Below are positions 1 through 9,936 of a stretch of 64,000 nucleotides of DNA, piece by piece. The stretch is from NCBI GenBank assembly GCA_029215795.1, contig JARDYH010000005.1:160047814-160111813 (forward strand), in the 5' to 3' direction. The DNA is from Anniella stebbinsi (lineage: Eukaryota > Chordata > Lepidosauria > Squamata > Anniellidae). The notes beneath the pieces were generated by a model. It searched no databases and was not told where the DNA came from. It was given only the letters and a program-made list of their open reading frames with translations. Numbering within the stretch: the first letter of the stretch is position 1; each line of letters opens with the position of its first letter. A program made the translations under genes and the position numbers.

Positions 1-292
1 TAGAACAAGCCCCGGATGGCGCAGGGGAGGAGGCCGGAACGACGCGTACCCGGAAGTGCGGGCACGCGTCATTCCGGCCGCTTCCCCTGTGCCATCCGGG
101 GCTTGTTCTTGGCCAGTGCAACCGCGCTAGCCAATTACAAGCCCCGGATGGCGCAGGGGAGGAGGCCAGAATGACGCGTACCCGGAAGTGCGGGCGCGCG
201 TCGTTTCGGCCTCTTTCCTGGCCGATCTTGGCTTTGTTCTTGGCCGGCGCAGAAGCGCCGGCTAAGAACAAGACGTAGATGGCACCGGTGAG
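1..292. repeat. CpG-rich tandem hairpin repeat
   Basis: Two tandem units (about 1-136 and 137-262) and the start of a third. In the first unit, the arm starting GAACAAGCCCCGGATGGC at the left edge returns as its reverse complement near 95-110, making a long hairpin around a CpG-rich centre with CGCGT motifs. The linkers after each unit (113-134 and 241-262) are themselves short hairpins. The second copy has diverged on its right arm. The pattern suggests a foldback transposon or its tandem amplification. The left end is cut by the window, so no target duplication can be read. Confidence 0.6.
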
Positions 293-399
293 GCCCAATT
301 TTCCGGACTTTGGGGGATATTCTGAAATTTCCCCCAGATTCAAATTTGGCCCCCTTATTCCAGACTTGTCCGGGGGGATCCGGACATCTGGTCACCCTA
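293..399. mobile_element. Fragment of an A-related DNA transposon
   Basis: The segment ends in CATCTGGTCACCCTA, the terminal sequence shared with family A. Its body (GGGGGATCCGGACATC and C-rich inverted blocks) is different, so it is probably the end of a related hAT-type family. The opposite terminus is not visible. Confidence 0.45.
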
Positions 400-641
400 C
401 ATTTGTATGCAATTAGTTCCTGGTGAAATTCCCTCTTCATCACAACAGTTAAAGTTGCAGGCACTATACTAGAGTGAACATATACAAAGGAAGGCAGGGC
501 CCCTGCAATTTTAACTGTTGTGATGAAGAGGAAATTTCACCAGGAACTAATTGCATACAAATGACACTGGCTGAAATTCCCTTTTCTCTACAACTGTTAA
601 AGTTACAGGAGCCCTGTCCTCCTTTTCATATGGTCAGCCTA
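400..641. mobile_element. Family A hAT-like foldback, truncated
   Basis: Contains the A-family modules GAAATTCCCTCTTCATCAC, TTAACTGTTGTGATGAAG and a right end TCATATGGTCAGCCTA. The first quarter of the element is missing, where it abuts the preceding fragment, so no target duplication is readable. Confidence 0.7.
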
Positions 642-1185
642 TGGTTGTTGAATTGTGGGGTTTTGTTATGTGTGAACTCTGCACTATGATTTAACTATGG
701 GTTGTTAATCACAAACAATGCTATGAACTTTGAGTTGTTCTGCTTTTACTGTACAACAAATAATCGGCTCCTTGTAGGTTGTGGAGTATGACGTATAAAC
801 CCAGATCACTGGGTTGTTTAGGGGCTAAACCAATGGATTGTTATTATGTGCAACCAGGGCTTTAGTTTTCCCCGTCTGCTGCTGTTTTCATTCCATTTTG
901 TCTCAGTCTCGTGTTTCTTGTTTGTCGAGTTTTTCTGCTTGAGTGTAGCTGAATGTTTGAGCTGTTGCAGGTCTGAACATCTCCATACCCCATGAATCAT
1001 ACGCATTCATCTTCTTGACAAAACCAGACAGTCAGATACATGTAATGCCTCCTTTCGACAAACACAAAATGGTATGGTAGTCCCTGACCAATTCACTCTG
1101 TGAGTTTGCAAGGTGGGAAGGCAGAGTAAGAAACTCAATTGAACTGGGAACTAAGTGCTAATTGGTTACCAGCTTGCTTCTAAGT
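642..1185. other. AT-rich intergenic DNA with GGTTGTT motifs
   Basis: No coding signal. The first half repeats GGTTGTT/AACAACC motifs like those at 49.8-50.05 kb, suggesting an old foldback element. The rest shows nothing recognisable. Confidence 0.3.
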
Positions 1186-1320
1186 TCAAGGTGTTGATTT
1201 GACCTTTAAATCCCTCTGGCATTGGTTGTAAAAATATATACACACAAACATGTTTGTGGTGGATTTTACTACCCCATTGCCATTTCCCAATATATCCTGG
1301 GGTTTTAAAATGCCCCCACA

Positions 1321-1385
1321 AAGAAGAAGAAGAAGAAGAAGAAGAAGAAGAAGAAGAAGAAGAAGAAGAAGAAGAAGAAGAAGAA
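1321..1385 (+). repeat. (AAG)n microsatellite
   Basis: About 65 bp of uninterrupted AAG, roughly 21-22 units. It creates spurious poly-Arg and poly-Leu reading frames on the two strands. It is a pure polypurine tract, so it could form triplex DNA and is likely length-polymorphic. Confidence 0.95.
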
Positions 1386-2065
1386 TTGCATTCCTATTCT
1401 GCCCAATAGCCAAAGCTCTCTCAGCGTTTCACAACAATGCACAAAATCACAAACCACACGTACAAGATAATGTGGTTAAAGTTTCAATATACATCTGTGT
1501 CTGTGTCAGGTGCCTGTGATATCAAAAGAAGTGTGTCATCAATGCAAAGTATTAGAAAAGTATCATAAACTATCAAGGTAAAACTTTAGATAAAACATTT
1601 ATTACTAAGAATTAATGTTTTTAGATGTTGTGAGGTATTCTTTTTTACCCCATAATAAATCTGTCTCTGGTGAGGTAAATGTTCCCCCAGTGAAATCCCA
1701 TGACTTGTTCCAACCTACTGACACCCAGAGTACTTACGCCTGCTTCCCTAGAACAGTTTTATTTGAACAACCGATGGGACATTTTTACATCCTAGTAAGT
1801 TGCTTGTGTTTGGAGCATAGAGACCCCACCCTCAATGGCAAAATCAATAGATTACTAGGATATTTTACGCCCCAGACATGTTTTTGTTTCCAGAAAAAAA
1901 ATTATTAAAAAGTAAATGACTACAATTTGGGAACATCATACAGGTGACAGAACACACCAGTTTCATGGGAAGACTATGTTGTAGGTCCACTTTTGTGTAA
2001 ATTCTACAACGTAAATTTCACTTGAGGTAGGTTTACCAACCCACCCCAATTGGTGAGTTTTAAAG
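1386..2065. other. Unannotated AT-rich DNA
   Basis: No repeat family, coding pattern or RNA gene recognised. Short frames lack codon bias or domain features. Confidence 0.3.
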
Positions 2066-2067
2066 CA

Positions 2068-2398
2068 GGATGTTGAACCTTAGGCCCGCAGGTGACGTCT
2101 GGCCCTCTGAGATTCCCCATATGGCCACGCCCCCTTCCTCATGTCACCAGGTGATCATTTATTGGTTTTCCAGCTTTTGTGTGTGCATGTGTTTTCCCCA
2201 TTCTAAAAGGTTGAAATGCCTCTCTTAAGACTTAGTTGCTGACAGTAAACACATTAAGCTAAAATATGTTCATAGTTTTGGCCCACCCCCTTTTCCTTTG
2301 GTCCCACCCACCACGGGAATGTGCACCTCCCAAGAGAGCTTTTCCAAAAATTGAATTTGGCCCTCAGAATGAAAGTAATTTGACATCTTTGCTTTAAC
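2068..2398. mobile_element. Dispersed repeat J
   Basis: Shares a stretch with 34640-34832: TTCTAAAAGGTTGAAATGCC, then a TTAGCTAAA-like motif, TTTTGGCCC, and GAATTTGGCCC near the end. It carries GGCCC blocks at both edges, as in foldback DNA transposons. Ends are not precise. Confidence 0.5.
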
Positions 2399-2401
2399 CT
2401 T

Positions 2402-3290
2402 CTAAGGCCCTATTCACATGATCACAAAGGGTGAGAGGGCACATTATCCACAGAGTGGAGAGGGGTAGGAAAACCACGATGTGTGCACCCTTCACACAAC
2501 CATTACCTCTGTGGAGTGCATGGTTTAATTACCCCTTCCTGCTCCATATATAACTTCGCAGTCTCCCGCCGCTGTGCCCACGTATCCCAGCAAGCGTCGT
2601 GGCACGAATCAGGCCGCAGTGGCCACTCCAGGCATCCTAAAGGCTGTGCGACCATAGTAGGGTGACCAGATAAAATCCAGGTCAAGGCTCAGGTAACTTT
2701 AACAGTTGTAGAGAAAAGAGAATTTCAGCCAGTGTCATTTGTATGCAATTAGTTCCTGGTGAAATTCCCTCTTCATCACAACTGTTAAAGTTGCAGGGCC
2801 CTGGCTTCTTTTGTATATGGTCATTCTAGTATAGTGCCTGCACCTTTAACTGTTGTGATGAAGATGGAATTTCACCAGGAACTAATTGCTTACAAATGAC
2901 ACTGGCTGAAATTCCCTTTTCTCTACAACTGTTAAAGTTACATGAGCCCTGACCTGGATTTTATCTGGTCAGCCTAGACCATAGAGATTATGCGCTCTGG
3001 AAGGAGCATCACCAGAACTGGCAGATACTCTTGCCAGCCAACTCTATGGTCAGCTGTTTTTTCATTTGCGCAGCCAGTGCGACCCACACGGACCCCTACA
3101 GACAACACGCCACCTACACCTGGGGCCTGTTAACCCCACTGTAGTAGGTGGATATGGGAAGTGGGTACTTTTGCTATCATGGGGTGGGAAACCCCCCATG
3201 ACACGCTAAGCCATCGTGAATTGCATATTTGAGCGATACATGGTGGCTTAATCATTAAGTTAATGTGATGTCTGTACAGGCCCTAAGTGA
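2402..3290. mobile_element. Foldback element K, interrupted by family A
   Basis: The left end AAGGCCCTATTCACATGATCAC is roughly mirrored by the right end ATGTGATGTCTGTACAGGCC near 3285. The interior has low coding content. A complete family A copy sits inside at 2658-2976. A related sequence is at 61461-61650. No target duplication was found for K. Confidence 0.45.
2658..2976. mobile_element. Family A hAT foldback, complete, with 8-bp TSD
   Basis: A 319-bp element with ends TAGGGTGACCAGAT and ATCTGGTCAGCCTA. Exact 8-bp flanking duplication GACCATAG at 2650-2657 and 2977-2984, which is the hAT signature. Non-coding. Internally it is a double foldback: each half contains TTAACAGTTGT...GAATTTC and its inverse GAAATTC...ACAACTGTTAAAG, and the halves are inverted relative to each other. 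Confidence 0.9.
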
Positions 3291-3449
3291 TCTAGAATAC
3301 ACTGCTCTGCCTTGCACATGTTCCCTTCCTCATTCTGCATGTAAACATTAGCTGGGAAGACATTGCTTCAGGCATCATCACCATCTGAGATTAGGTTGTC
3401 CATCACCGGAAACAAAGCTGGCTTCATTTAACTTTTATTACCCAGAATA

Positions 3450-3451
<2 letters not shown>

Positions 3452-3489
<38 letters not shown>
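3452..3489. repeat. (TA)n microsatellite
   Basis: About 38 bp of alternating TA. On the minus strand it yields a meaningless Tyr-Ile repeat frame. Confidence 0.95.
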
Positions 3490-3491
<2 letters not shown>

Positions 3492-3730
3492 CTCTCTGTG
3501 ATCCACTGGCTTCAACAAGAATGGAAACCACTTCTGAGAATAGCTGGATTTTACATTCCCCAAAACGGAAAAGCTCCAGGATTTCTCCCACCCCCTTCTT
3601 GCCAGTGTAACCAGGGGCAGCAGAAACCTCCTGTTGACTATCAGATAAACTACCAATTGGCAGACACCATCTCCCAAGCTGTACTTTAGGATTAGTCTGA
3701 CCTTGCAGACAATGTGACTTCACCATCTAG

Positions 3731-4049
3731 TAGACTGACCATATGGAAAGTAGGGCAGGGCTCCTGTATCTTTAACAGTTGTATTGAAAGGGGAATTTCA
3801 GCGGGTATCATTTGTATGCATGCGGCACCTGGTGAAATTCCCTCTTCATCACCACAGTTAAAGCTGCAGGAGCCCTGCTCTTTTTTGTATCTGGTCTCCC
3901 AGTATAGCTCCTGCAGCTTTATCTGTTGTGATGAAGAGGGAATTTCACCAGGTGCTGCATGCATACAAGTGACACCTGCTGAAATTCCCTTTTCTAGACA
4001 ACTGTTAAAGATACAGGAGCCCAGTCCTCCTTTCCACATGGTCACCCTA
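3731..4049. mobile_element. Family A hAT foldback, complete, with 8-bp TSD
   Basis: Ends TAGACTGACCATATGG and CCACATGGTCACCCTA, with exact duplication CCATCTAG at 3723-3730 and 4050-4057. It belongs to a second subfamily with ATGCATGCGGCACCTGG where other copies have ATGCAATTAGTTCCTGG. The palindromic structure opens long reading frames on both strands, 3714-4148 (+) and 3692-4081 (-). Neither is a gene. Confidence 0.9.
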
Positions 4050-4216
4050 CCATCTAGCCACCTTCCCCCCCTCACCAACACGTCTTTTATAACATCTTAC
4101 CTGAAGGAAAGATCTGGGGATCTCAAAAGCTTGTCCATTTTTTTGTGATCTTTTGGTTGACTAAATAATGGGAAACTAAAGTTATAGTTTCTGGTGTTTT
4201 AAATGATGGGTGGGTT

Positions 4217-4317
4217 ACAGCACCCATAATTCCCAGCCAGCATGACCAAAACCATGCTGGCTGGGAATTATGGGAGTTGGTCCAACACATCCAGGGCACA
4301 CCAGTTTGTGGAAGGCC
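4217..4317. mobile_element. Family C foldback
   Basis: Short foldback whose arms are ATAATTCCCAGCCAGCATG and its inverse CATGCTGGCTGGGAATTAT. The right side is typical of family C (CCAACACATCCAGGGCAC). The outer left arm is degraded. Confidence 0.65.
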
Positions 4318-4329
4318 ATTCTTAGAAGG

Positions 4330-4798
4330 GGGGGAATTTAAAATGAGGGGGATAAGGCAGGCCTGAGGAAAAATACCTTCCTCCTTTGCTTTTAACCTCT
4401 TAGAGAAAGGTTCAAGTCCCTCTCCTTAAACGCTGACAAGGAGGATTAAAAACAACAACCCTGAAATGTAGGGTCAAAGTAAATCCCAGTAGTCCCAGTA
4501 AATCCTATTCACAATGCACCAACAATTGGCCACATGATTTGAGGTATGATCCATGCTTAACGCTTTGGGGCATTTCTGACAGTGGAGATTATTATTCTCA
4601 TATAATGACTTGATTGCATTGTCTATTAGCATCCAGGCTAGAGTTCTCTTAGTAATGGGAAAACATTAAATTGCTATTTCTCAGTGGTATGAAAGAATGT
4701 GAAGGCTCTCTCTCATGGACAAAGTTACCCAGAAGTGTCATGGACTTTAGGGTGTGTCACAGAATGATAACATTATGGAGCAATGGTTCTCTGTCATA
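4330..4798. other. Unannotated DNA
   Basis: No coding, RNA or repeat assignment. Mixed composition. Confidence 0.3.
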
Positions 4799-5026
4799 CT
4801 GGCTCAATTCGGACGACACGATAGTCAATGGTGGGTTGACTAACCCTAACCCTAACCCTAGGAGATACTCCCCACACAACATGGTAATAAATAATCAACT
4901 GTGGTGTGGATGAGGATCAGCGCTGAGTTGACTATGGCAGCATTCGGAATACACAATAGTCAAAACAACTGATGATTGTTTCCCCCACACCAGTTGTTTA
5001 TTGTGTCGTCCGAATTGAGCCACTGT
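4799..5026. mobile_element. Foldback element L with telomere-like insert
   Basis: Arms TGGCTCAATTCGGACGACAC and GTCGTCCGAATTGAGCCA are inverted. The interior has ATAGTCAA and TTGACTATGG. A second copy is at 49492-49708. At 4841-4860 this copy carries three TAACCC units absent from the second copy. A possible 3-bp duplication ACT flanks the element, but this is weak. Confidence 0.6.
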
Positions 5027-5141
5027 GTGCTAACTGGAATTTAGCTGCGCAATCTTTTGTTCTGGCTCACACCCCATTCTGGAAGGATGTCATCTCTTCA
5101 TAAGAACATCATCTAATAGCTACACTTTTCTAGTAAGTCTA

Positions 5142-5180
5142 CATTATTATTATTATTATTAAAATAATAACAATAATAAG
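5142..5180. repeat. ATT/TAA simple repeat at the 5' flank of an R4-type LINE
   Basis: An imperfect run of ATT followed by TAA units directly precedes the LINE fragment. A similar TAA/ATT run (5870-5887) lies at its 3' end. Confidence 0.8.
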
Positions 5181-5184
5181 AACT

Positions 5185-5869
5185 ACCAAAAATACATTAT
5201 AAAAGATAACAGTGTAACGACAGACCAATGCAGGAAATGCCATCAATTCCAAGAAACAATAGACCATATAACAGGAGGATGTAAAATTCTGGCAGGAATG
5301 GACTATATGGACAGACACAATACAGCTGCAAAAATAATTTACCAATAACTGGCCGTCAAATTCAACCTTATCAAACAACCTACACCATCCTATACATATT
5401 CACCTGAAACAATCCTGGAAAATGCAGATCATAAAATATACTGGGACAGAACAATTCATAAGGACAAGACAATACCTTGCAACCAACCAGACATAACGAT
5501 CATAGACAAAAAAGAAAAACACACATACCTCATTGATATAGCAATACCGAATGACAAAAAATATTATTGAAAAGGAAGAAGAAAAGAGACACAAATATAC
5601 ATCACTGGCCATGGAAGTCAAAGAACTATGGCAACAGGAAAAGGTCACAATTATCATATTAGTCACATCAGTCACCGACATCACATCAAAAAAATATACA
5701 GAAAACATCCAGAAACTGGGCCTACCAGAATATATCCACACCAACATCTAGAAAGCAGTCATAATTAAAACATGCTCAATTGTCAGGAAATTCCTGAATC
5801 TGTAAAAGACAGCATGACTTGGCAAAGCCCATCATGTCCATCTGGAAAGGCCGCCACAAGCGAGAAAGA
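5185..5869 (+). pseudogene. R4/Dong-type LINE ORF remnant (RLE endonuclease region)
   Basis: The decayed 3' part of a restriction-like-endonuclease LINE. In broken frames one reads a CCHC-like CxxC...HITGGC zinc-finger segment near 5225-5285. Then comes PDITIIDKKEKHTYLIDIAIPND near 5490-5550 (about PDxxxxD, the PD/D nuclease pattern), then a charged IEKEEEKR helix near 5567 and AMEVKELW. Frameshifts and stops (for example TGA/TAA near 5345 and 5570) rule out function. Codon pattern and A-richness differ from neighbours. The 3' end reads GAAAGAGATAA and runs into TAA/ATT repeats. A matching antisense copy lies at 51236-51690. Clade assignment rests on motif memory, not a search. Confidence 0.7.
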
Positions 5870-5887
5870 GATAATAATTATTATTAT

Positions 5888-6962
5888 TAGGAATGTGCAC
5901 GGTCCCAAAAAATCGCATCAGTATCGGGATCAGGACCGGCACTGTGGCGTCAGATCGGATCGGATGTCATCCGGATCGGATCCAATTCCGATCCGAAAAT
6001 CGAACGTCCGATTTTTTGGATTGGACACCATTTTAGGTGTTTTCGCCATAGGCTTAGATTGGGGGAAAGAAAGCTTTCCCCCAATGCAAGCCTACAGCGA
6101 AAACATGGGGGCAGGTGAGTGGGGACCTCCACCTCCCTCCCCCCCACTCACACTCTTTACCTGCCAGGGCCGCCCACTTCTGTCCGCTACTGCCCGCTGG
6201 TCCCTTCTACCAGCGGATGGCAGTGGGCAGAAGCGGGGGGCCCTGGCAGGTCCCCCTCCCCCCCACTCACGCTCCTTACCTGCTGGGGCTGTCCGCTTCC
6301 GTCCACTGCCACCCGCAGGTCCAATCTACTGAGAAACAGGCTTCGCGGCTTACCTCTCAGTAAAGCGCCGGATGGTCATCACCCGGTGCTCTACTGAGAG
6401 GCAGGCCGCGAAGCCTGTTTCTCAGTAGATTCAACCAGCGGGTGGCAGCAGACGGAAGCGGGTGGCCTTGGCAGGTCCCCCTCACCCCCACTCAAGCTCC
6501 TTACCTGCTGGGGCTGTCCACTTTCGTTCACTGCCGCCCGCCGGTCCAATCTACTGAGAAACTGGCTTCGTGGCCTGCCTCTTAGTAGAGCGCCAGGGGA
6601 GGCAGGCTGTGAAGCCTGTTTCTCAGTGGATTGGGGCAGCGGGCGGCAGCGAGGAGGCAGCAAGTAAGGAGCACGAGTGAGGGGAGGGAGGGAGGTCCCC
6701 AGTCACCCACCGCCATGTTTTCCCCATAGACTTTCATTGGGGGAAAGCTTTCTTCCCCCTAATGCAAGCCTATGGTGAAAACACAAAAAATGGAGGTCCG
6801 ATTTCCCGATTTTTCCCGATCAAAATCGGGGGGGGGGGGGAGAAATCGGATCCGAAAAAATCGGACCTCCATTTTTTGAAATCGAAATCATTAATTAAAG
6901 TTCCGATTTTGGCTGGATCCGGCCCGGATCGTGAATCAGGTCCCATCCGTTGCACTCCCCTA
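5888..6962. mobile_element. Family B large foldback (hAT-like)
   Basis: About 1.07 kb, ends TAGGAATGTGCACGG and CGTTGCACTCCCCTA. Long inverted halves hold GATCGGATCC, TTTTCCCCATAGACTTTCATTGG-like and CTCAGTAGATT modules, with a poly-G stretch near 6830. Flanking 8-mers ATTATTAT (5880-5887) and ATAATTAT (6963-6970) match at 7 of 8, though in low-complexity DNA. It was inserted into the ATT flank of the R4-type LINE. Reading frames inside are proline-rich products of the repeat, not proteins. Confidence 0.75.
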
Positions 6963-7944
6963 ATAATTATCCAATTTATATCCTGCCAATGTCACCATTG
7001 TTGTTTGGTGTCTTTGAAAGTTGATTGTTTTGTCCTTTGAATTTGTAACTCCGAAATGTTCAATAAAATACAAATTAATAGAGAAAGAAAAGGGGGAGAG
7101 GGCAAATCTCCCTGAAAGTTTTTATTATTATTTTTAAGGTAAATTTGCACAAATCTTCCTTAATGTGGAAAAAATGACAATATATGCACAAATATCCCCG
7201 AAACTGGGGAACAAAATAAACTCCACTCTGCTAATGGGTGAATTTGCAATCATAAGTGGAGTAGGCTGCTGAGGTTGTGCTGCAAAGGCCCATACATGCC
7301 AGGAACAGGTGAAGGGACCAAGAGGAAACAAGCCATTGCAAGCCGAAGAACAGCTGATCGTCTGTCGGGAGTAATGTGGTTTCAAGTAGGAAATCTACAG
7401 TTATATTTTGGATGCTATTTTTCAGCTGTAAATAGCCACACAGTTTATTCTTAAGCCTCATTCCTGCACAGCTATGAAGGTGCACATGCAGATATTGAGG
7501 GTGTGGGGGGGGGGGTTGTTTTAGGAGAGCAACCTAAAACAGCAGTGTGACTTCCCACTTCTGCAATTACAGCACTATATCGTGGCTTGTGGCATGCAGG
7601 TGTTCACACTTTAAAAGCAAACGATAAAATTCAGGTGACCTTTCAAACTCCGACTTCTCCCACAATGATTGCATTATAAACATAATGGATGGGATCTAGA
7701 TTTAAGCTGGATCAACTGCCCTTCCTTGCCCTCCCTTTTCCCCACAACAGCCCCCCTCCAAATGCTACAGAGAGCCAGGAGACTCTGGTGAATGGAATTA
7801 GTTGTAGGGGGTGGGGGAGATGGCGATGGGGAGAGATCTTCCATGAGAGGAGCTCTTCCTATTGAGGAAGTCTGATCCTGAATCCAGTTGAGTGGTTACT
7901 GAGCTGTTTTTTTAACATGTGCCTTCAGGGCAGTAATGGCATAT
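6963..7944. other. Unannotated AT-rich DNA
   Basis: Contains CAATAAAATACAAATTAATAG near 7060, resembling a LINE 3' end, and a stretch with GCACAAAT motifs near 7145-7195 like family I. A poly-G run is near 7504. No gene found. Confidence 0.3.
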
Positions 7945-7969
7945 ACATAAATAAATAAATAAATAAATA
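7945..7969. repeat. (AAAT)n simple repeat
   Basis: A short run of AAAT units, possibly the tail of a lost retroposon. Confidence 0.85.
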
Positions 7970-8061
7970 GCACAGCTTTTCGGGGGCTCAAGCACAGAGC
8001 CTTCCCCGGTGAGGAATACTGAAACTGATATGAAATTTGCACAAAAAAAGGCAGTGTGGCA

Positions 8062-8378
8062 TAGGCTGATCATATTAAAAAGACAGGGCTCATGTAACTT
8101 TAACAGTTGTAGAGAAAAGGGAATTTCAGCCACTGTCATTTGTATGCAATTGGTTCCTGGTGAAATTCCCTCTTCATCACAACAGTTAAAGTTGCAGGGG
8201 CCCTGCCTTCTTTTGTATATGGTCGCTCTAGTATAGTGCCTGCAACTTTAACTGTTGTGATGAAGAGGGAATTTCACCAGGGACTAATTGCATACAAATG
8301 ACACTGGCTGAAAGTCCCTTTTCTCTACAACTGTTAGAGTTACATGAGCCCTGTCCTCCTTTTCATATGGTCAGCCTA
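8062..8378. mobile_element. Family A hAT foldback, complete, with 8-bp TSD
   Basis: Ends TAGGCTGATCATATT and TTCATATGGTCAGCCTA. Exact duplication GTGTGGCA at 8054-8061 and 8379-8386. Internal modules are as in the other ATGCAATTGGTTCC-type copies. Confidence 0.9.
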
Positions 8379-8559
8379 GTGTGGCACCGAATTGTATTTC
8401 TTGCCGTTCCTTGCTATTGTCAAATTATTGGGATCTGAAACCCCTTGGTGATCACCTGCAAATCAATCAGTTCTGTCCCCCTCACCCACCCACCTCCTGG
8501 CTTACTTTATCAAGTGTGTGAAAGAGCCTAGATTTAATTCCCAGGCATAGGGAGCAAAA

Positions 8560-9030
8560 GGTCGTTGGGTACAAATGTTGTACAAAGGAAAAACTAGGAG
8601 CGGCCTCTCTTCTCCTTGGAGTGGACGCTCCCATAAAGAAGCTCATTATTTCCCTCTTTCAGAAGCATTGGCACACACATTTGTCTTCTGCTCTCTCTTC
8701 GCCCCGCTGGGATACGGAGTCGTCATTATCAGGGGCTTATTCATTCATTATTCACCGCTGGGGCTGTGAAACCCACCCGGTCCATCTGGTACGACTGCAG
8801 CGCGGAGCGGGTCTCAAGAGAGGGAACTGCTACTAAATTATTCACAGATTGTTCAGATGCCCCCATGCCCAATCAATATGCAGAGAAGGGGCCAGGAGGC
8901 ACAACATTTATCGCTGTTAAACTGAAGCTTTCTAATCCTGCCACACACACACACATAACAAACCCCTTCACTGCCTCCACACCGAATCCAAGAATATTGG
9001 CTTCCCCCTCTCAGGAAATGCAGACATGAC
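8560..9030. other. Repeat-poor block, candidate conserved non-coding DNA
   Basis: Unlike its surroundings, this stretch shows no foldback, SINE or LINE motifs. It contains TTATTCATTCATTATTCACCGC near 8737 and CCCAATCAATATGCAGAG near 8867, AT-rich cores of the type seen in enhancers. No frame has stops avoided for long or splice-framed exons. The call is only that it is unique and worth an alignment. Confidence 0.25.
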
Positions 9031-9214
9031 AGCAACTTCCACATGAGGCTCTTCTTGTGCAATCGCCTCGCCACACTCAAGGAATTTTACAGGGAGCCGT
9101 AAGGTGCTTCCAGAGGAAGGACTCTCAGTGCTGGCAATCAGAAAGTATTGCACGGCTCTTCTGTCTTGTTCTCCTTAACAGATTTTCTGCGTTAAGGAAA
9201 AAGACAGACAAAGC

Positions 9215-9286
9215 GGTAAGGATTTATGTATTTTATCATGTTGTTGTTCCCCGCCTCGATCCAGACGGAGAGGCGGGTAAGAAATA

Positions 9287-9322
<36 letters not shown>
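9215..9322 (+). mobile_element. L2-type LINE 3' end with (ATT)n tail
   Basis: The segment TTCCCCGCCTCGATCCAGAC...GAGGCGGGTAAGAAATAAAG is followed by about 11 ATT units. The same 3' sequence occurs in reverse complement at 20204-20250, 35112-35165 and 55073-55110, always beside a trinucleotide tail. This supports one L2-like LINE family. Confidence 0.7.
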
Positions 9323-9739
9323 CATTGAGACATCCGAGAAATCCCCAGCGGAATCAAAGGAGTTTGGATTTTGATGAATCCAACCCATGGACTAGCTTTT
9401 CCCGAGTTGCATGGATTCTGAAGATTTCAGACCATTTTATTTACTCTCTGAAATTTTGCACCAATTTAATTATAGAAAAATATGTCAAAAACAAATTTGA
9501 AAACCCGCACTGGCCAAAAATGTGAATTCCCTTTATAGGTTAAAGCATGCCAATGCACATTTGGAGGGGGGGGGTGTTCCATAATTTCCCAATTGCAAAT
9601 TTGTGCAAGTGCGAATATGTGCAAATTTGTGAAATTGGGAAAAATCTGATTCTGCCAATGAGCAGACGATAGAACAAAAAGCACCTGACAATCTGCAAAT
9701 CAGAGACAGAATGGAATTTACAAAATATATATATCCCTA
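9323..9739. mobile_element. Family I DNA transposon
   Basis: Shares with 11357-12063 and 16076-16501 the left part CGAGAAATCC...GAATCAAA...GTTTGGATTT. The middle has GTGCAAATTTGTG-like sequences, and the right end is ACAAAATATATATATCCCTA. TIR-like ends TAGGGAT/ATCCCTA are implied by the better copies. The left end here is worn. Confidence 0.6.
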
Positions 9740-9936
9740 CTCATGAGTAGAAGACGCTGCCATCTGGACCCTTCTCCCCAAAAAACTTCCATAAATGAGG
9801 CAAGGCCAAAACTATGCCTGGAAGCACCTATAGAATCATGCAGTTGGAAGGTATTTTGAAGTCTGAGCCCCTCCTCAATGCAAACTGTACATGGATGACT
9901 TTTTTCTAAGTATCACACAAATTCATGGAGGCTAGG

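Noticed and set aside
1186..1519. Poly-Leu and poly-Arg proteins
   Set aside because: Products of the (AAG)n microsatellite.
3692..4148. 144-aa and 129-aa frames on opposite strands as genes
   Set aside because: They coincide with a palindromic family A transposon. The two peptides resemble each other because the element is inverted on itself.
4841..4860. A true telomere or subtelomere
   Set aside because: Only three units, inside a dispersed foldback element.
5772..6663. Proline-rich frames of 82-186 aa as genes
   Set aside because: Fall in the family B foldback and its C-rich arms.
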